A stretch of 64,000 bases of DNA, from contig NZ_LMND01000030.1 of the NCBI RefSeq assembly GCF_001423265.1, positions 148,996 through 212,995 on the forward strand, written 5' to 3'. Below the pieces are notes generated by a model. The model made no database searches and was not told the DNA's origin. It was given only the letters and a program-made list of their open reading frames with translations. Shown here one piece after another: positions 37,453 to 47,192 of the stretch; the stretch's first letter is position 1, and each line of letters begins with the position of its first letter. The position numbers were made by a program, and so were the translations under genes. This DNA is from Methylobacterium sp. Leaf108. GTDB lineage: Bacteria; Pseudomonadota; Alphaproteobacteria; Rhizobiales; Beijerinckiaceae.

Positions 37453-37639
37453 GGGCGCCGCTCCCTCGTCCGCCCTGCCGCTCTCTCGCGCCTCGCCCAT
37501 GCTTCGACGGCTCCCCGGGCGGCCACCGACACCGGCGGCCACGCTGCGTGAGCCTAGCATGGTGGCCGGACCCGACCATCGGGTCAAATCCGCTCAGGGA
37601 CTCCCGCGGGGGGGCGCCCCGTTTACGCGCGGCGGCGTT

Positions 37640-38911
<1,272 letters not shown>

Positions 38912-39036
38912 CGGATACGCGGCGCTCGCCTCGTGAGAGCCCCGGCGGGCGCGGGCGAAGCGGCGGGCCGGGGTGAAGTCGGGACGGTCTCTTCACCTTC
39001 GGGCGCCGCACGGGTCGACACCGACGATCCCGAGGG

Positions 39037-39345
39037 TCAGAGCAGCGGGTCGAGGATGAAGGGGTCCTTCGGGATCGTGTAGCCGCGTTTGGCGCCCCGC
39101 GACGTGGTCAACGGCGTGTCGAAGCCTCCGCCCGCCACCGCTGCCGGGCTCAGCTCGTCGCCGTCCTGGACCGCGGTGGGCACGGCGACGGCAGCGGCGG
39201 GAAGGGCGCGGCTGGTCGCCGAGCCGGGGGGCACGGAGCCGTTCGGCGGCGCTTCGAGGCCGCCGCGTCGCCCGCAGGCCGAAACGGCGAGGGCGACGAA
39301 GCCGAGCGCGACGAGAGGGGTCAACGGGCGGAAACGAAGAGGCAT
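39037..39345 (-). CDS. LptM-like (YifL family) small lipoprotein
   Basis: The 102-residue protein has a lipoprotein signal ending LALVAL-type GFVALAVSAC. It is followed directly by GRRGGLEAPP, the Cys-Gly-x-x-Gly-x-Leu-x-x-Pro motif of the LptM/YifL family. In E. coli LptM assists LptD maturation. The remainder is disordered and ends KRGYTIPKDPFILDPLL. The start was chosen at 39345; a longer frame to 39378 adds residues before the signal. It sits upstream of lysA, the usual place for this family. Confidence 0.83.
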   Translation of the reverse strand: MPLRFRPLTPLVALGFVALAVSACGRRGGLEAPPNGSVPPGSATSRALPAAAVAVPTAVQDGDELSPAAVAGGGFDTPLTTSRGAKRGYTIPKDPFILDPLL

Positions 39346-39527
39346 CGACGACGGGGTCCGGTAGTGACAGGCGAACACCTTAGCCGTTGCCGGGCCGCGA
39401 GGCGAGGACGACGACCCGGCTTTGCGATGGCCGGACGTCCCGGCGCGGGAGAAACCGGGGATGAGCCCGTCGCGCCCGCGTCATCGCCGCCGACCCGAGG
39501 GCCGTCGCGACCGGAACCGCCCGGGCG

Positions 39528-39815
39528 TCAGCCCTTCTTCTCGGTGCCCTTCTTGTCGCCGCCCTTCTGGTAGGCGTCGATGGCGCGGCGGCAGTTCTCG
39601 CTCAGCTTCGTCCAGTTGGTCTGGAAGCACTTGTCCATGGCCGGATCGTCCGGGGACAGGTTGCCGCAATAGCTCAGGTAGTCGCCGGTGCAGTATTTCT
39701 TGAGGGTCTCGTTACCGCGCTTGGTCTGCGGAGCCGCCTGGGCCATCGCCTGGACGGCGGGCAGGGACAATCCGGCAGCGAGGATCACGGCGAGCGATGT
39801 CAGCTTCAGGGACAT
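39528..39815 (-). CDS. Secreted cysteine-rich protein
   Basis: The 95-residue protein has a signal peptide (SLAVILAAGLSLPAVQAMAQA). The mature domain of about 65 residues has four Cys in the pattern YCTGDYLSYCGNLSPDD ... CFQTNWTKLSENC, which resembles the Cys-rich GLG1-type repeat found in small rhizobial secreted proteins. The tail is Lys-rich. It is probably periplasmic and disulfide-bonded. The function is unknown. Confidence 0.75.
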   Translation of the reverse strand: MSLKLTSLAVILAAGLSLPAVQAMAQAAPQTKRGNETLKKYCTGDYLSYCGNLSPDDPAMDKCFQTNWTKLSENCRRAIDAYQKGGDKKGTEKKG

Positions 39816-39975
39816 ATGAGGTCGGATCCGTCTCGAAAGGGCGTGGCTGATGATCGTGGGCCTGCGCGACCCGATGATGGGCCGTCATGGTCGAAACAAG
39901 GCGCCGGGGTGGTGATGCCGTGAACTGGCGGCCTTCTACGCCGCGACCCCCGGTCGCCGCAACGGTCCGATCCGA

Positions 39976-40845
39976 TCAGGGCGGTGACGATCGGGTCGCC
40001 GGGCCGGGCATGGTGAACGCCGCCACGGAGGGCAGGCGTTCGGAGCGGACCAGGGCCTCGGCCACCGCCACGATGCTCTCGCGCAGCGCCGCGTTCTGTG
40101 CCTCGATTCCCGTTCCGGCATGGCCCGTGGCCGCTTCGGCGACGGCCAGGCGCGCACGCAGGGCCTCGCACTCGGCCGCGAGTTCCGCAATCCGCATCTG
40201 CGGGTCGGTCGCCGGTTCGAGGGTCGCGACGGGGAAGGGCCCGTAGGATCTGGCCGTCGCATCCCGGTTCGTCGCAGGCGCTTCAAGATCCTGCGCCTCG
40301 TGATCCTGCGCCTCGTGATCCTGGGCGTCGGAATCCTGCGGCGCGGCCTCCCGCGGCTGCGGGCGACGGCGGCTCAGGAGGAGTTCGTCCAGCAGCGTGC
40401 GATGGGCCTCCTCGAGGATGCCGAGGGTCGCGACGCCGACGGCGAGATCGGAGCGGGAGGTGGCCAGATCGCCCGCGATGCCGTCGCGCTCGCTCCGGAC
40501 GGCGGCGATCTCGCCCTCCCTGACGGTGATGAGGGCCTCGCGCTCCGAGACGGTCCTGGCCAGCGCCGCGGCCTCCAGGGTGCGCACGCCGATGGTCGCC
40601 ATGTCGGCGTGCTTGGTGGCCCCCACCGCCTGCATGCGCTGCTCCATCCGCGTCCGCTCGACGGCGAACTGCGCGCGCAGGTAGTCCTTCTCGGCGGCGG
40701 CCTCGACGCCGGTGAGCGGGAACAGCGTCGCCATCCGGCGCCGGGCCAGCCGCCCGGCCCGGGCATTCACCGCAGGCAGCAGGAGGAGCGCGGTCAGGCT
40801 TGCCAGGAGGAAGCCGAACGCGAAGATCAGGATGGTTTCGATCAC
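39976..40845 (-). CDS. Membrane-anchored coiled-coil protein of unknown function
   Basis: The 289-residue protein has an N-terminal membrane helix (3-24, ETILIFAFGFLLASLTALLLL). A long, charged helical region with coiled-coil character follows (about 30-160, KDYLRAQFAVERTRMEQRM). Then come an acidic QDHEA repeat (about 167-187) and a second helical stretch (MRIAELAAECEALRARLAVA). No enzyme motif is seen. Similar proteins are scattered in Methylobacterium-like genomes without known function (inference). Its gene start at 40845 lies downstream of the eipA stop. Confidence 0.65.
   Translation of the reverse strand: MIETILIFAFGFLLASLTALLLLPAVNARAGRLARRRMATLFPLTGVEAAAEKDYLRAQFAVERTRMEQRMQAVGATKHADMATIGVRTLEAAALARTVSEREALITVREGEIAAVRSERDGIAGDLATSRSDLAVGVATLGILEEAHRTLLDELLLSRRRPQPREAAPQDSDAQDHEAQDHEAQDLEAPATNRDATARSYGPFPVATLEPATDPQMRIAELAAECEALRARLAVAEAATGHAGTGIEAQNAALRESIVAVAEALVRSERLPSVAAFTMPGPATRSSPP
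40287..40346. repeat. 15-base tandem repeat within the coiled-coil gene
   Basis: Two exact copies of GATCCTGCGCCTCGT (40287-40301, 40302-40316), then two degenerate copies (40317-40331, 40332-40346). In the coding frame they give the repeating AQDHE unit. Confidence 0.8.
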
Positions 40846-41041
40846 GCGGAAACGCTCATCACACCCGTGCTGGTGACCATCGGCCGACGCGACGCCCGAC
40901 GCGCCCGGACGATCCTTAATTCACGTCGGCGCGCGGCGGGCAAGTCGGCCGGCCACACGACCCATTCCGACCTCGGCGGGTTCGCGTCGGCACGCCAACG
41001 CTTCATCCCGCTGGGATCCCTGTTCCGTCCCAGGTGTTCGC

Positions 41042-41066
41042 CGCGAGACCGGTGACCGCTTTTGCG
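41042..41066. repeat. Dispersed palindromic element, copy B
   Basis: A 25-base element matching copy A at 15381-15405 in 21 of 25 positions, with an ACCGGTGACCG core and flanks CGCG/TTGCG. It is 15 bases past the eipA stop on the minus strand. About 45 bases on its left also resemble the left flank of copy A (shared ACGCTTCA, CC, GCT and GG blocks). Confidence 0.55.
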
Positions 41067-41081
41067 CAACCCGCTTCGTGC

Positions 41082-41702
41082 TCAGAACGGGTTCCAGGTC
41101 GGCCAGCTGGTGAACTTGAGATAGCCGATGTTGATGCCGAAGCGGGCGCCGACACCCGTCCGGATCGGTACGACGATGATCCCGTCCGAGGTGGTGGCGC
41201 TCATGCCGATCCCGCCGACGAGGAAGGCCGAGCCGTCGACCCCTCCGAAGCGGCGGTAGAGCTTCGCCACCGACGGCAGGTTGTAGATCAGCATCATCGT
41301 CCGGTCGCCGTCGCCGCCGACGTCGAAGCCGATGCTGGGACCCTGCCAGTAGATCCGGCGCTGGCCGGCGTTGCGGGTGTAGAGCGTCCCCTCGCCGTAG
41401 CGGACGCCGCCGACGATGGCGCCGGAGGCCTCCTGCCCGAGAATGTAGCCGTTGGGCTCGCCCCACCGCTTCGTGGCCTCCTCCACCGCGCGTCCGAGGC
41501 CGCGCGACACCGAGCCGAAGAACCGGTGGCCGGAGTCGACGATCTCGCGGGGGCGGAACGAGCCCGGGTCGCCGTCGTCCGCCGGCTGTGCGGCCACGGC
41601 TCCGGCGCCGTAGAGATAGGCCGCGGCCGCGAGCAGGGGCAGGCCCAGGAGGCGACGCCGTCCGCGATCGAGTGGGGCAGGGCAGGTCCGTTGATCCGAC
41701 AT
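41082..41702 (-). CDS. EipA family (DUF1134) envelope protein
   Basis: About 206 residues. A Tat-like or Sec signal (DRGRRRLLGLPLLAAAAYLYG) is followed by the DUF1134 domain: FFGSVSRGLGRAVEEATKRWG, GYILGQEASGAIVGGVRYG, GPSIGFDVGGDGDRTMMLIY and GINIGYLKFTSWPTWNPF at the C-terminus. In Brucella the family is called EipA and is needed for cell-envelope integrity in the periplasm. ATG 41702 or 41714 are both possible starts. Confidence 0.88.
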   Translation of the reverse strand: MSDQRTCPAPLDRGRRRLLGLPLLAAAAYLYGAGAVAAQPADDGDPGSFRPREIVDSGHRFFGSVSRGLGRAVEEATKRWGEPNGYILGQEASGAIVGGVRYGEGTLYTRNAGQRRIYWQGPSIGFDVGGDGDRTMMLIYNLPSVAKLYRRFGGVDGSAFLVGGIGMSATTSDGIIVVPIRTGVGARFGINIGYLKFTSWPTWNPF

Positions 41703-41873
41703 CGGTCTCGTCATCCGCGCTGGGGACCGTTCCGAACGGGCAGGGTCCGCGTCACAAGGGCCACGTGAAGGGTATCTCGCCGGTGAGGTCTGAGGGATAC
41801 GCCCGGCGGGGCGTCGAACCGGCGGGTCCGCCATCGGACCCCACTCTGAATTGATGACTCGGGACTCGGCAAG

Positions 41874-42365
41874 ATGTGGTTAACAAGGCGTGGTTGCATG
41901 GGGCTGTTCGGCGCCGCGGCGTGGCCGCTCCGGCCTTCGGACGGCCATTCCGGGTCGCCGCCCGTCGCCCCGGCCGATCTCCTCGCCCTGCGCGGGTTCG
42001 ACGTGGTGACCTATTTCCTCGACGGGGCGGCGCCGAGGCCCGGCCGGCCCGATCTCGAGTGGGCCTGGAAGGGGCGCGCCTGGCGTTTCGTCAGCGCCGC
42101 CAACCGCACCGTGTTTCGCGAGGCTCCGGCCACCTATGCCCCGCGCCTCGACGGGTTCGACCCGGTCGCGATGGCCCAGGGGCGCCTCGTCGAGGCCGAC
42201 CCGCTGGTGTTCGCACGCCTGCCCTTCGGGGCAGCAGAGCCGCTCTACCTGTTCCGCCACGACGCCAACCGTGCCGCCGCCCGGCAACAGCCGGGCATCG
42301 TCGCCGAGGCCGAGGCGCGCTGGCCGTCCCTGCGCGGCCTCATCGACCTGCGGTTCCCCGACTGA
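41874..42365 (+). CDS. Secreted YHS-domain protein
   Basis: The 163-residue protein begins MWLTRRGCMGLFGAAAW, a twin-Arg-like signal. The YHS domain spans about 40-110: LRGFDVVTYFLDG, WAWKGRAWRFVSAANRTVF and YAPRLDGFDPVAMAQG. YHS domains often bind copper or other metals, but the Cys seen in many members (YGGYCA) is replaced here by DGFDPVA. A metal role is therefore uncertain. It is divergent from eipA and converges with the capsule-export gene after 16 bases. Confidence 0.8.
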   Translation: MWLTRRGCMGLFGAAAWPLRPSDGHSGSPPVAPADLLALRGFDVVTYFLDGAAPRPGRPDLEWAWKGRAWRFVSAANRTVFREAPATYAPRLDGFDPVAMAQGRLVEADPLVFARLPFGAAEPLYLFRHDANRAAARQQPGIVAEAEARWPSLRGLIDLRFPD

Positions 42366-42381
42366 CCGCTCCCACCCGTCC

Positions 42382-43626
42382 TCAGACCATCTGCTTGCGG
42401 GCGAAGACCGAGAGCGAGAAGGCGATCCCGGCGCCGGCGACGATGAGGCTGGTCATGAGGAGGCGGCGCGGCTGCTGGGCGGACTGGGCCATCACCGGCT
42501 CGACGACGGTGGTGAAGAACTCCACCTGCCGCGACGCGACGATGCGCGAGCGCTCATAGGCCGCCAGCACCTTCGCGTAGTACTTTTCGGCATCCTTGCG
42601 GTCGTTGTCCAAGGCCTCGAAGCGCGTCAGGGCATCGGCCAGGATCCGGCGGCGCTCGGGCGCGACGCTGGTCGACTGCTGCTCGATGCGGGCGATGTTG
42701 TCGTCGAGGTCCCTGATCTGGGACTTGATGTCCTGGATGCGGCGCGATTCCGGCCCGAGGTCGCGTTGGCCGAGGCTGAGCTGTACCGCGAGGTTGATGC
42801 GGGCCGTGCGCAGATCGCCGATGACCTTGAGGTTGGCCTCGTTGGTCTTCTGCGCATCGAGCACGCCCTCTCGGTTTCGCAGGGCGGCGACCTCGATGCG
42901 GATCTTCGTCATGCGCTCCTCGGCGAGCTTCAGCTCGCGGGCGCTCTCGGCGACGGCATCCTCCCGCGCCTTGACGCTCAGCGCGTTCACCATGCGCTCG
43001 CTCTCCGCGAGGATCGCCTGCGTCAGCGCCAGGGATTCGGCGGCATCGAAGGCCGTCACCGACAAGGCGAGAATGCCGGAATTGGTCTCGATTTCGATCT
43101 CGACGCGCCGGTTCCAGTACTTGAGGAATCTCTCGATCGGCTTGTCGATGTTGAAGCGCGACAGGTAGTCGATGTCGTCGCGGGCGAACATCTGGCGCAC
43201 GGGCAGGGTGGCTTCGAGGGCCTCGATCATCGGGCGGCTGCTGATGTAGTTCATCACCAGCAGGCTGTCCTGGACGACCATCAGGGACGAACTGGTCCCG
43301 TTGTTGGTGCCGACCTGGTCGGGACTGGCCTTCTCCACGTTGCCGAGCGCGGGGCGCAGGGCGAAGCGGGCATGGGTCTCGTATTGATCCGAGGCGATGA
43401 CGCCATAATAGAGCGCCCCGAGAACGGCGGGGATCAGGAACACGAACACGAACAGGATCGGGATGACCACGTCGCGCTTGACGTGGGTCTGGTACGACCG
43501 GATGCCCTTCTTGCGGTCGACGAAGCGGGAGACCCGGGCGACCTGCTTGAGCGATTCGGCGACCGCGTTCGAGCGGTCGGCGGTGCTCAGCGGCTGCCCC
43601 TGGGGGTTGCGGATGTCGATGGTCAT
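42382..43626 (-). CDS. KpsE-like capsule/polysaccharide export inner-membrane protein
   Basis: The 414-residue protein has a cytoplasmic N-terminus and a first helix near 54-76 (VVIPILFVFVFLIPAVLGALYYG). A large coiled-coil periplasmic region follows (KAREDAVAESARELKLAEER and neighbours), then a second helix near 392-408. This topology is that of polysaccharide co-polymerase type 3 proteins (KpsE/BexC/CtrB), which link an ABC exporter to the outer-membrane channel. It lies downstream of the KpsT-like ATPase on the same strand, with 164 bases between. Confidence 0.85.
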   Translation of the reverse strand: MTIDIRNPQGQPLSTADRSNAVAESLKQVARVSRFVDRKKGIRSYQTHVKRDVVIPILFVFVFLIPAVLGALYYGVIASDQYETHARFALRPALGNVEKASPDQVGTNNGTSSSLMVVQDSLLVMNYISSRPMIEALEATLPVRQMFARDDIDYLSRFNIDKPIERFLKYWNRRVEIEIETNSGILALSVTAFDAAESLALTQAILAESERMVNALSVKAREDAVAESARELKLAEERMTKIRIEVAALRNREGVLDAQKTNEANLKVIGDLRTARINLAVQLSLGQRDLGPESRRIQDIKSQIRDLDDNIARIEQQSTSVAPERRRILADALTRFEALDNDRKDAEKYYAKVLAAYERSRIVASRQVEFFTTVVEPVMAQSAQQPRRLLMTSLIVAGAGIAFSLSVFARKQMV

Positions 43627-43790
43627 GAACCCCGGTCTTCCGATCTGTTGGTCACGGGCAGGGTCTCCGCGTCAGGCTCGCGCTGCACGCCCGGCACGTT
43701 CGGCCTCGCGAGGCCACCGAGCGTCGCCGCAGCCTCCGCCTAGGGGCAGCACGCGGCAAAACCATGGCCGGATCGCGGCCGGCCGGGCGG

Positions 43791-44444
43791 TCAGGCGTTC
43801 AAGCGCCGGTAGACCTCGACCGCGTCGTTGATGTCCTCGTAGACGATCGCCCGCCCGTTGATGATCACTATGCCCTGGGTGCACCATTCCCGCAGGGTCT
43901 CCATGGAGTGCGAGACCATGATCACGTCCGCGTTCTGTCGACGGGCGGCGAAGGCCTCGGTGCAGCGCCGCTGGAATCGGGAATCGCCTACGGCCGTGAC
44001 CTCGTCGATGAGATAGCAATCGAACGGGATCGCCATGCTCATGCCGAACGCGAGGCGCGAGCCCATGCCTGAGGAATAGGTCTTGATCGGTACGTCGAGG
44101 TAGCTGCCGAGCTCGGAGAAATCCTCGACGAACTCGAGCACCTTCCTCGGGTCCTCGCCGTAGATCCTGGCGACGAAGATGACGTTCTCGCGGCCCGTCA
44201 TGGCGGGATGGAACCCACCGGCGAACCCGAGCGGCCAAGACACCCTCAGGTTGCGATGGATCTTCCCCCGCGTCGCGTCCTCCGTACCGGAGATCAGCCG
44301 CATGGTGGTGGACTTGCCGGCACCGTTGATGCCCAAAATGCCATAGCTGGTTCCGGGCCGAAGGGTGAAGGACGCTCGCTCCAGGATGGTGCGGCGATGG
44401 CCGTTGGTCCGGTAGATCTTGGTGACGTTCTCGAAGCGGATCAC
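43791..44444 (-). CDS. KpsT-like polysaccharide exporter ATPase
   Basis: The 217-residue nucleotide-binding protein has Walker A GILGINGAGKSTTMRL. Capsule-exporter-specific features include the Gly-rich LGFAGGFHPAMTGRENVIF, and the signature YSSGMGSRLAFGMSMA. Walker B is CYLIDEVTAVGD and the switch His is in MVSHSMETL. It would drive capsular polysaccharide export with a KpsM permease. No KpsM gene is adjacent on either side, which is unusual because kpsM normally overlaps kpsT. Confidence 0.9.
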   Translation of the reverse strand: MIRFENVTKIYRTNGHRRTILERASFTLRPGTSYGILGINGAGKSTTMRLISGTEDATRGKIHRNLRVSWPLGFAGGFHPAMTGRENVIFVARIYGEDPRKVLEFVEDFSELGSYLDVPIKTYSSGMGSRLAFGMSMAIPFDCYLIDEVTAVGDSRFQRRCTEAFAARRQNADVIMVSHSMETLREWCTQGIVIINGRAIVYEDINDAVEVYRRLNA

Positions 44445-44689
44445 CGTCGGATATGCTCCTGAAGGCGACGCGGCTCACCGGAGTCGGATCGCGTGGCAGA
44501 CTCATGCTGCGATGAAAGCGGCGATTCTGAGAATGTCCGGTCTGCCCCTCGGCCTGGACGATCGGCTCCGGTCGCTGGCGTCTCTTGCTCGCGAGCGCCT
44601 TGCACCAGAGCGCCGCGCCTTGTACAGCACGCCACCCGATGCCGAGGCGTCGCCGCTGCGACGCGGCGGTCGCATCCCGCATAGGGCCC

Positions 44690-44779
44690 GGAGGGGTGGC
44701 CGAGTGGTTGAAGGCGCACGCCTGGAAAGTGTGTATACCGGAAACGGTATCGCGGGTTCGAATCCCGCTCCCTCCGCCA
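44690..44779 (+). tRNA. tRNA-Ser (anticodon GGA)
   Basis: A 90-base class II tRNA. The acceptor GGAGGGG pairs with TCCCTCC (last pair G-U) before G and an encoded CCA. The D-arm region is GCCGAGTGGTTGAAGGC, the anticodon loop contains CTGGAAA with anticodon GGA (reads UCC, UCU), a long variable arm has a TACCG/CGGTA stem, and the T-arm is GCGGGTTCGAATCCCGC. It is the boundary of the accessory region that follows. Confidence 0.96.
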
Positions 44780-44877
44780 AGTGGCTATAAACCACTGTAA
44801 ATAAACGGTTTTTAGCTCTCGATCCGAAACCGCGTGCTGACACTGTGTCACCGTGGCTGTGGGGAGCGAGGCCAGCG

Positions 44878-46227
44878 GTGCGACGCGCCGAGTATCTGCA
44901 ATGCCGCCGTGGCCGTTGGTACGTGCGTCTCAGAGTCCCAGCCCATCTCGTGCCGCTCGTCGGACAGCAGCATCTCGTCCGGTCGCTTGATACGGACAGC
45001 GAGGCCGTGGCTAACGGACGACGGTGGATCGCTCTCTCACTGCTTTGGGATTGGATCGGTGCACAAACCGTCTCGGACGGCTGGGAACCCGCCTGGGCGG
45101 CTGGTCTGACCGGATTCAAACGGTGCTCTGACGAGCCCAGACCCAAAGGAAGCGCGGCGAACTCTGCCTTTGAGCATCCCGGTCACGAAATACGTCACAC
45201 TCGACGTGCACCCAAGGGACGGTCCGAGAAAGATACTATCCTCATCATGATGGAACGTTGGTTGGGAGAAATCGAGGGCACCCAGAAGAAACAGTCGCTG
45301 ATGCAGCACGCATTGGCAGTCAAAGAGTTCACTGAGTCGCATACTCAGAAAATCGCCGTTCACAAGGTAAATCGTCTCAAGGCTGGCACCTACGTCAGCG
45401 ACGTACTATTGCAGTCGGGTGTCTCGCAAAAGACGGCGAACAGAAAAATCAGTTCGCTTTCATCTATGTGGCGTTGGCTCATCAAGCGGGGCTTCGTCGA
45501 AGACAATCCTTGGCAAAGTCAAGGCAGTTTCGGAAATGCAAATAAACTCGATAGCGCGAAACGCGCCTATACCTCACAGGAGCTAATATATCTTCTGGAA
45601 GCCAATCCTATTCGAGTAGTAGGCCAACGCTACGGTACTGTGCTTTACGACCTCATACGGCTAGGACTGCTGACAGGTTGCCGGATTGGCGAACTCTGTG
45701 AGCTACGAGTTGACGATGTGATCATCGATCAGCAGGCATTGCGCATAACATGCGGCAAGACAAAAAATTCCCGACGTATAATGCCAGTGCACCTACTCGC
45801 ATGGCCTATCATACAGCGCCGCGTAGCAAGCTCAACCGACGGCTGGGTGATCTCTGGATTGACGCCCGGAGGGCCGGACGGAAAGCGAAGCTGGATCGTT
45901 GTGAAGCGCTTTACAACTTTTAGGTAAATAGTTCTGGGACCAAGCAAAGAAGTCGATTTTCACAGTTTTAGGCGGTGCTTCGCGACCTACCTTGAGCGCG
46001 CTTCCACACATACAAAGGCAGTGAACAGCAGTGTCATTGCTGAGCTTATGGGACACTCAAAATCTACGCTTGCGTTGGCTGTTTATTCCTCAGGGCTAAT
46101 TCCAAAACAACTACGAACAGGTATCAATGCATTGAGTCTCGTGATGGAGCCTGACGTTATATCCTGTTTGAAAATTTGCACTATTGAGACGCTTATTGAC
46201 ATACCGTTAGAAGCTCCACGCCGTTGA
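44878..46227 (+). pseudogene. Tyrosine recombinase/integrase interrupted by one in-frame UAA
   Basis: The frame from GTG 44878 (site GGGGAGCGAGG upstream; GTG at 44845 also possible) reads through to 46227 except for a TAA at 45925-45927. Before the stop are an N-terminal DUF6538-like start (EYLQCRRGRWYVRLRVP), a SAM-like core-binding domain, and the catalytic Arg (TGCRIGEL) and Lys (CGKTKNS). After the stop, in the same frame, are the H-x-x-R motif (DFHSFRRCF, 45961 on), the second His (LMGHSKSTLA) and nucleophile Tyr (46084-46086). All catalytic residues survive, so this is a single nonsense change, probably recent. Readthrough or a sequencing error are alternatives. Confidence 0.88.
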
Positions 46228-46374
46228 AATCCTGCCCGTGAGGCTCATGTCACAAGCCATCAGCAGCCCTGGCTCGTCGCCTTGAGCAGAAGCAAGTCGC
46301 CTCCAGCATATTTCGAACGCAGATTGGTGCAACTGTCTAACTGATAAAAATCATAAAATCGTAGGGGGCGACAC

Positions 46375-47151
46375 TTGAGCGTATACGATAGCACAAGCTT
46401 CATTAAGGGTATAAAAATCCATCCTGAGAACTTCTATATTATTCACTATAGCTGTCAAAGTCTTTATGACGACAATGAAGCGCTTTCCCCGCGCATCACT
46501 TCAATCGCTATTACGCATTATGCTACCGAACAAACAGTTAGCTTCTCTACTCACTCAATTGCCGAGGAACTTCATATTCAGCGCGATCAAGTAAAAGATC
46601 AGTTCGATATCGTAGAACTAAAGTTATTAAAAGATTTCTATGGGTTCATCCGTGATCGAAGGGACAAATATTGGATTCACTGGAATATGCGTAACTTGAC
46701 CTATGGCTTTGAACACCTTGAACACAGATACAGAGTTCTCGGGGGCAATGACGCACCTATCATACCCGTTGAGAGACGCCTTAATCTAAATGACTTGCTG
46801 TCAGATCGGTATGGCGGCGGCTATGCAGCGCACCCGAAGATGAAGTCATTAATGGAGTTGAATGGCGGAGCGCACCGGCACTTCCTGACGGGCGACGAAG
46901 AAGTTCGTGCATTTCAAAATAATGAATTTATTAGAATGCACAACTCTACGCTCGCGAAAGTAGGATTTTTCTTTCACGTCATTCGTTTATTTGCAAAGGG
47001 GAAACTTAAAACGGCATCTCGCGGATGGGGCGTCGCGCTCGAACGAATCTTTGAGAGCAGAACAGCAAAATCTGTGGGTCTTATTGGAACCATCATCACC
47101 ATCGGCGTCGGCCTATGGCAAACGGGCATTTGGATTGGCTTTTGGAGCTAG
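46375..47151 (+). CDS. Orphan AT-rich gene: possible degenerate exonuclease-fold protein with C-terminal membrane helix
   Basis: 258 residues from a TTG start with a strong AGGGGG site six bases upstream. No family was recognised with confidence. The N-terminal half has strand-helix order (FYIIHYSCQS, ITSIAITHY, TVSFSTH) then WIHWNMRNLTYGFEHLEHRYRVLG. The latter looks like the H-N...L.HR segment of DnaQ-type 3'-5' exonucleases, but the expected Asp-x-Glu and Asp residues are absent. A middle Gly-rich segment follows (DRYGGGYAAHP), then a basic helix (VIRLFAKGKLK) and one C-terminal transmembrane helix (about 238-256). Codon use is unlike the chromosome. As the only intact gene of the island it is likely its cargo; a phage-defence role is possible but unproven. 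Confidence 0.7.
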   Translation: MSVYDSTSFIKGIKIHPENFYIIHYSCQSLYDDNEALSPRITSIAITHYATEQTVSFSTHSIAEELHIQRDQVKDQFDIVELKLLKDFYGFIRDRRDKYWIHWNMRNLTYGFEHLEHRYRVLGGNDAPIIPVERRLNLNDLLSDRYGGGYAAHPKMKSLMELNGGAHRHFLTGDEEVRAFQNNEFIRMHNSTLAKVGFFFHVIRLFAKGKLKTASRGWGVALERIFESRTAKSVGLIGTIITIGVGLWQTGIWIGFWS

Positions 47152-47192
47152 TGCTCAAATAGGTTTGTATTTAATAGAAATAAGCTTTAGAT

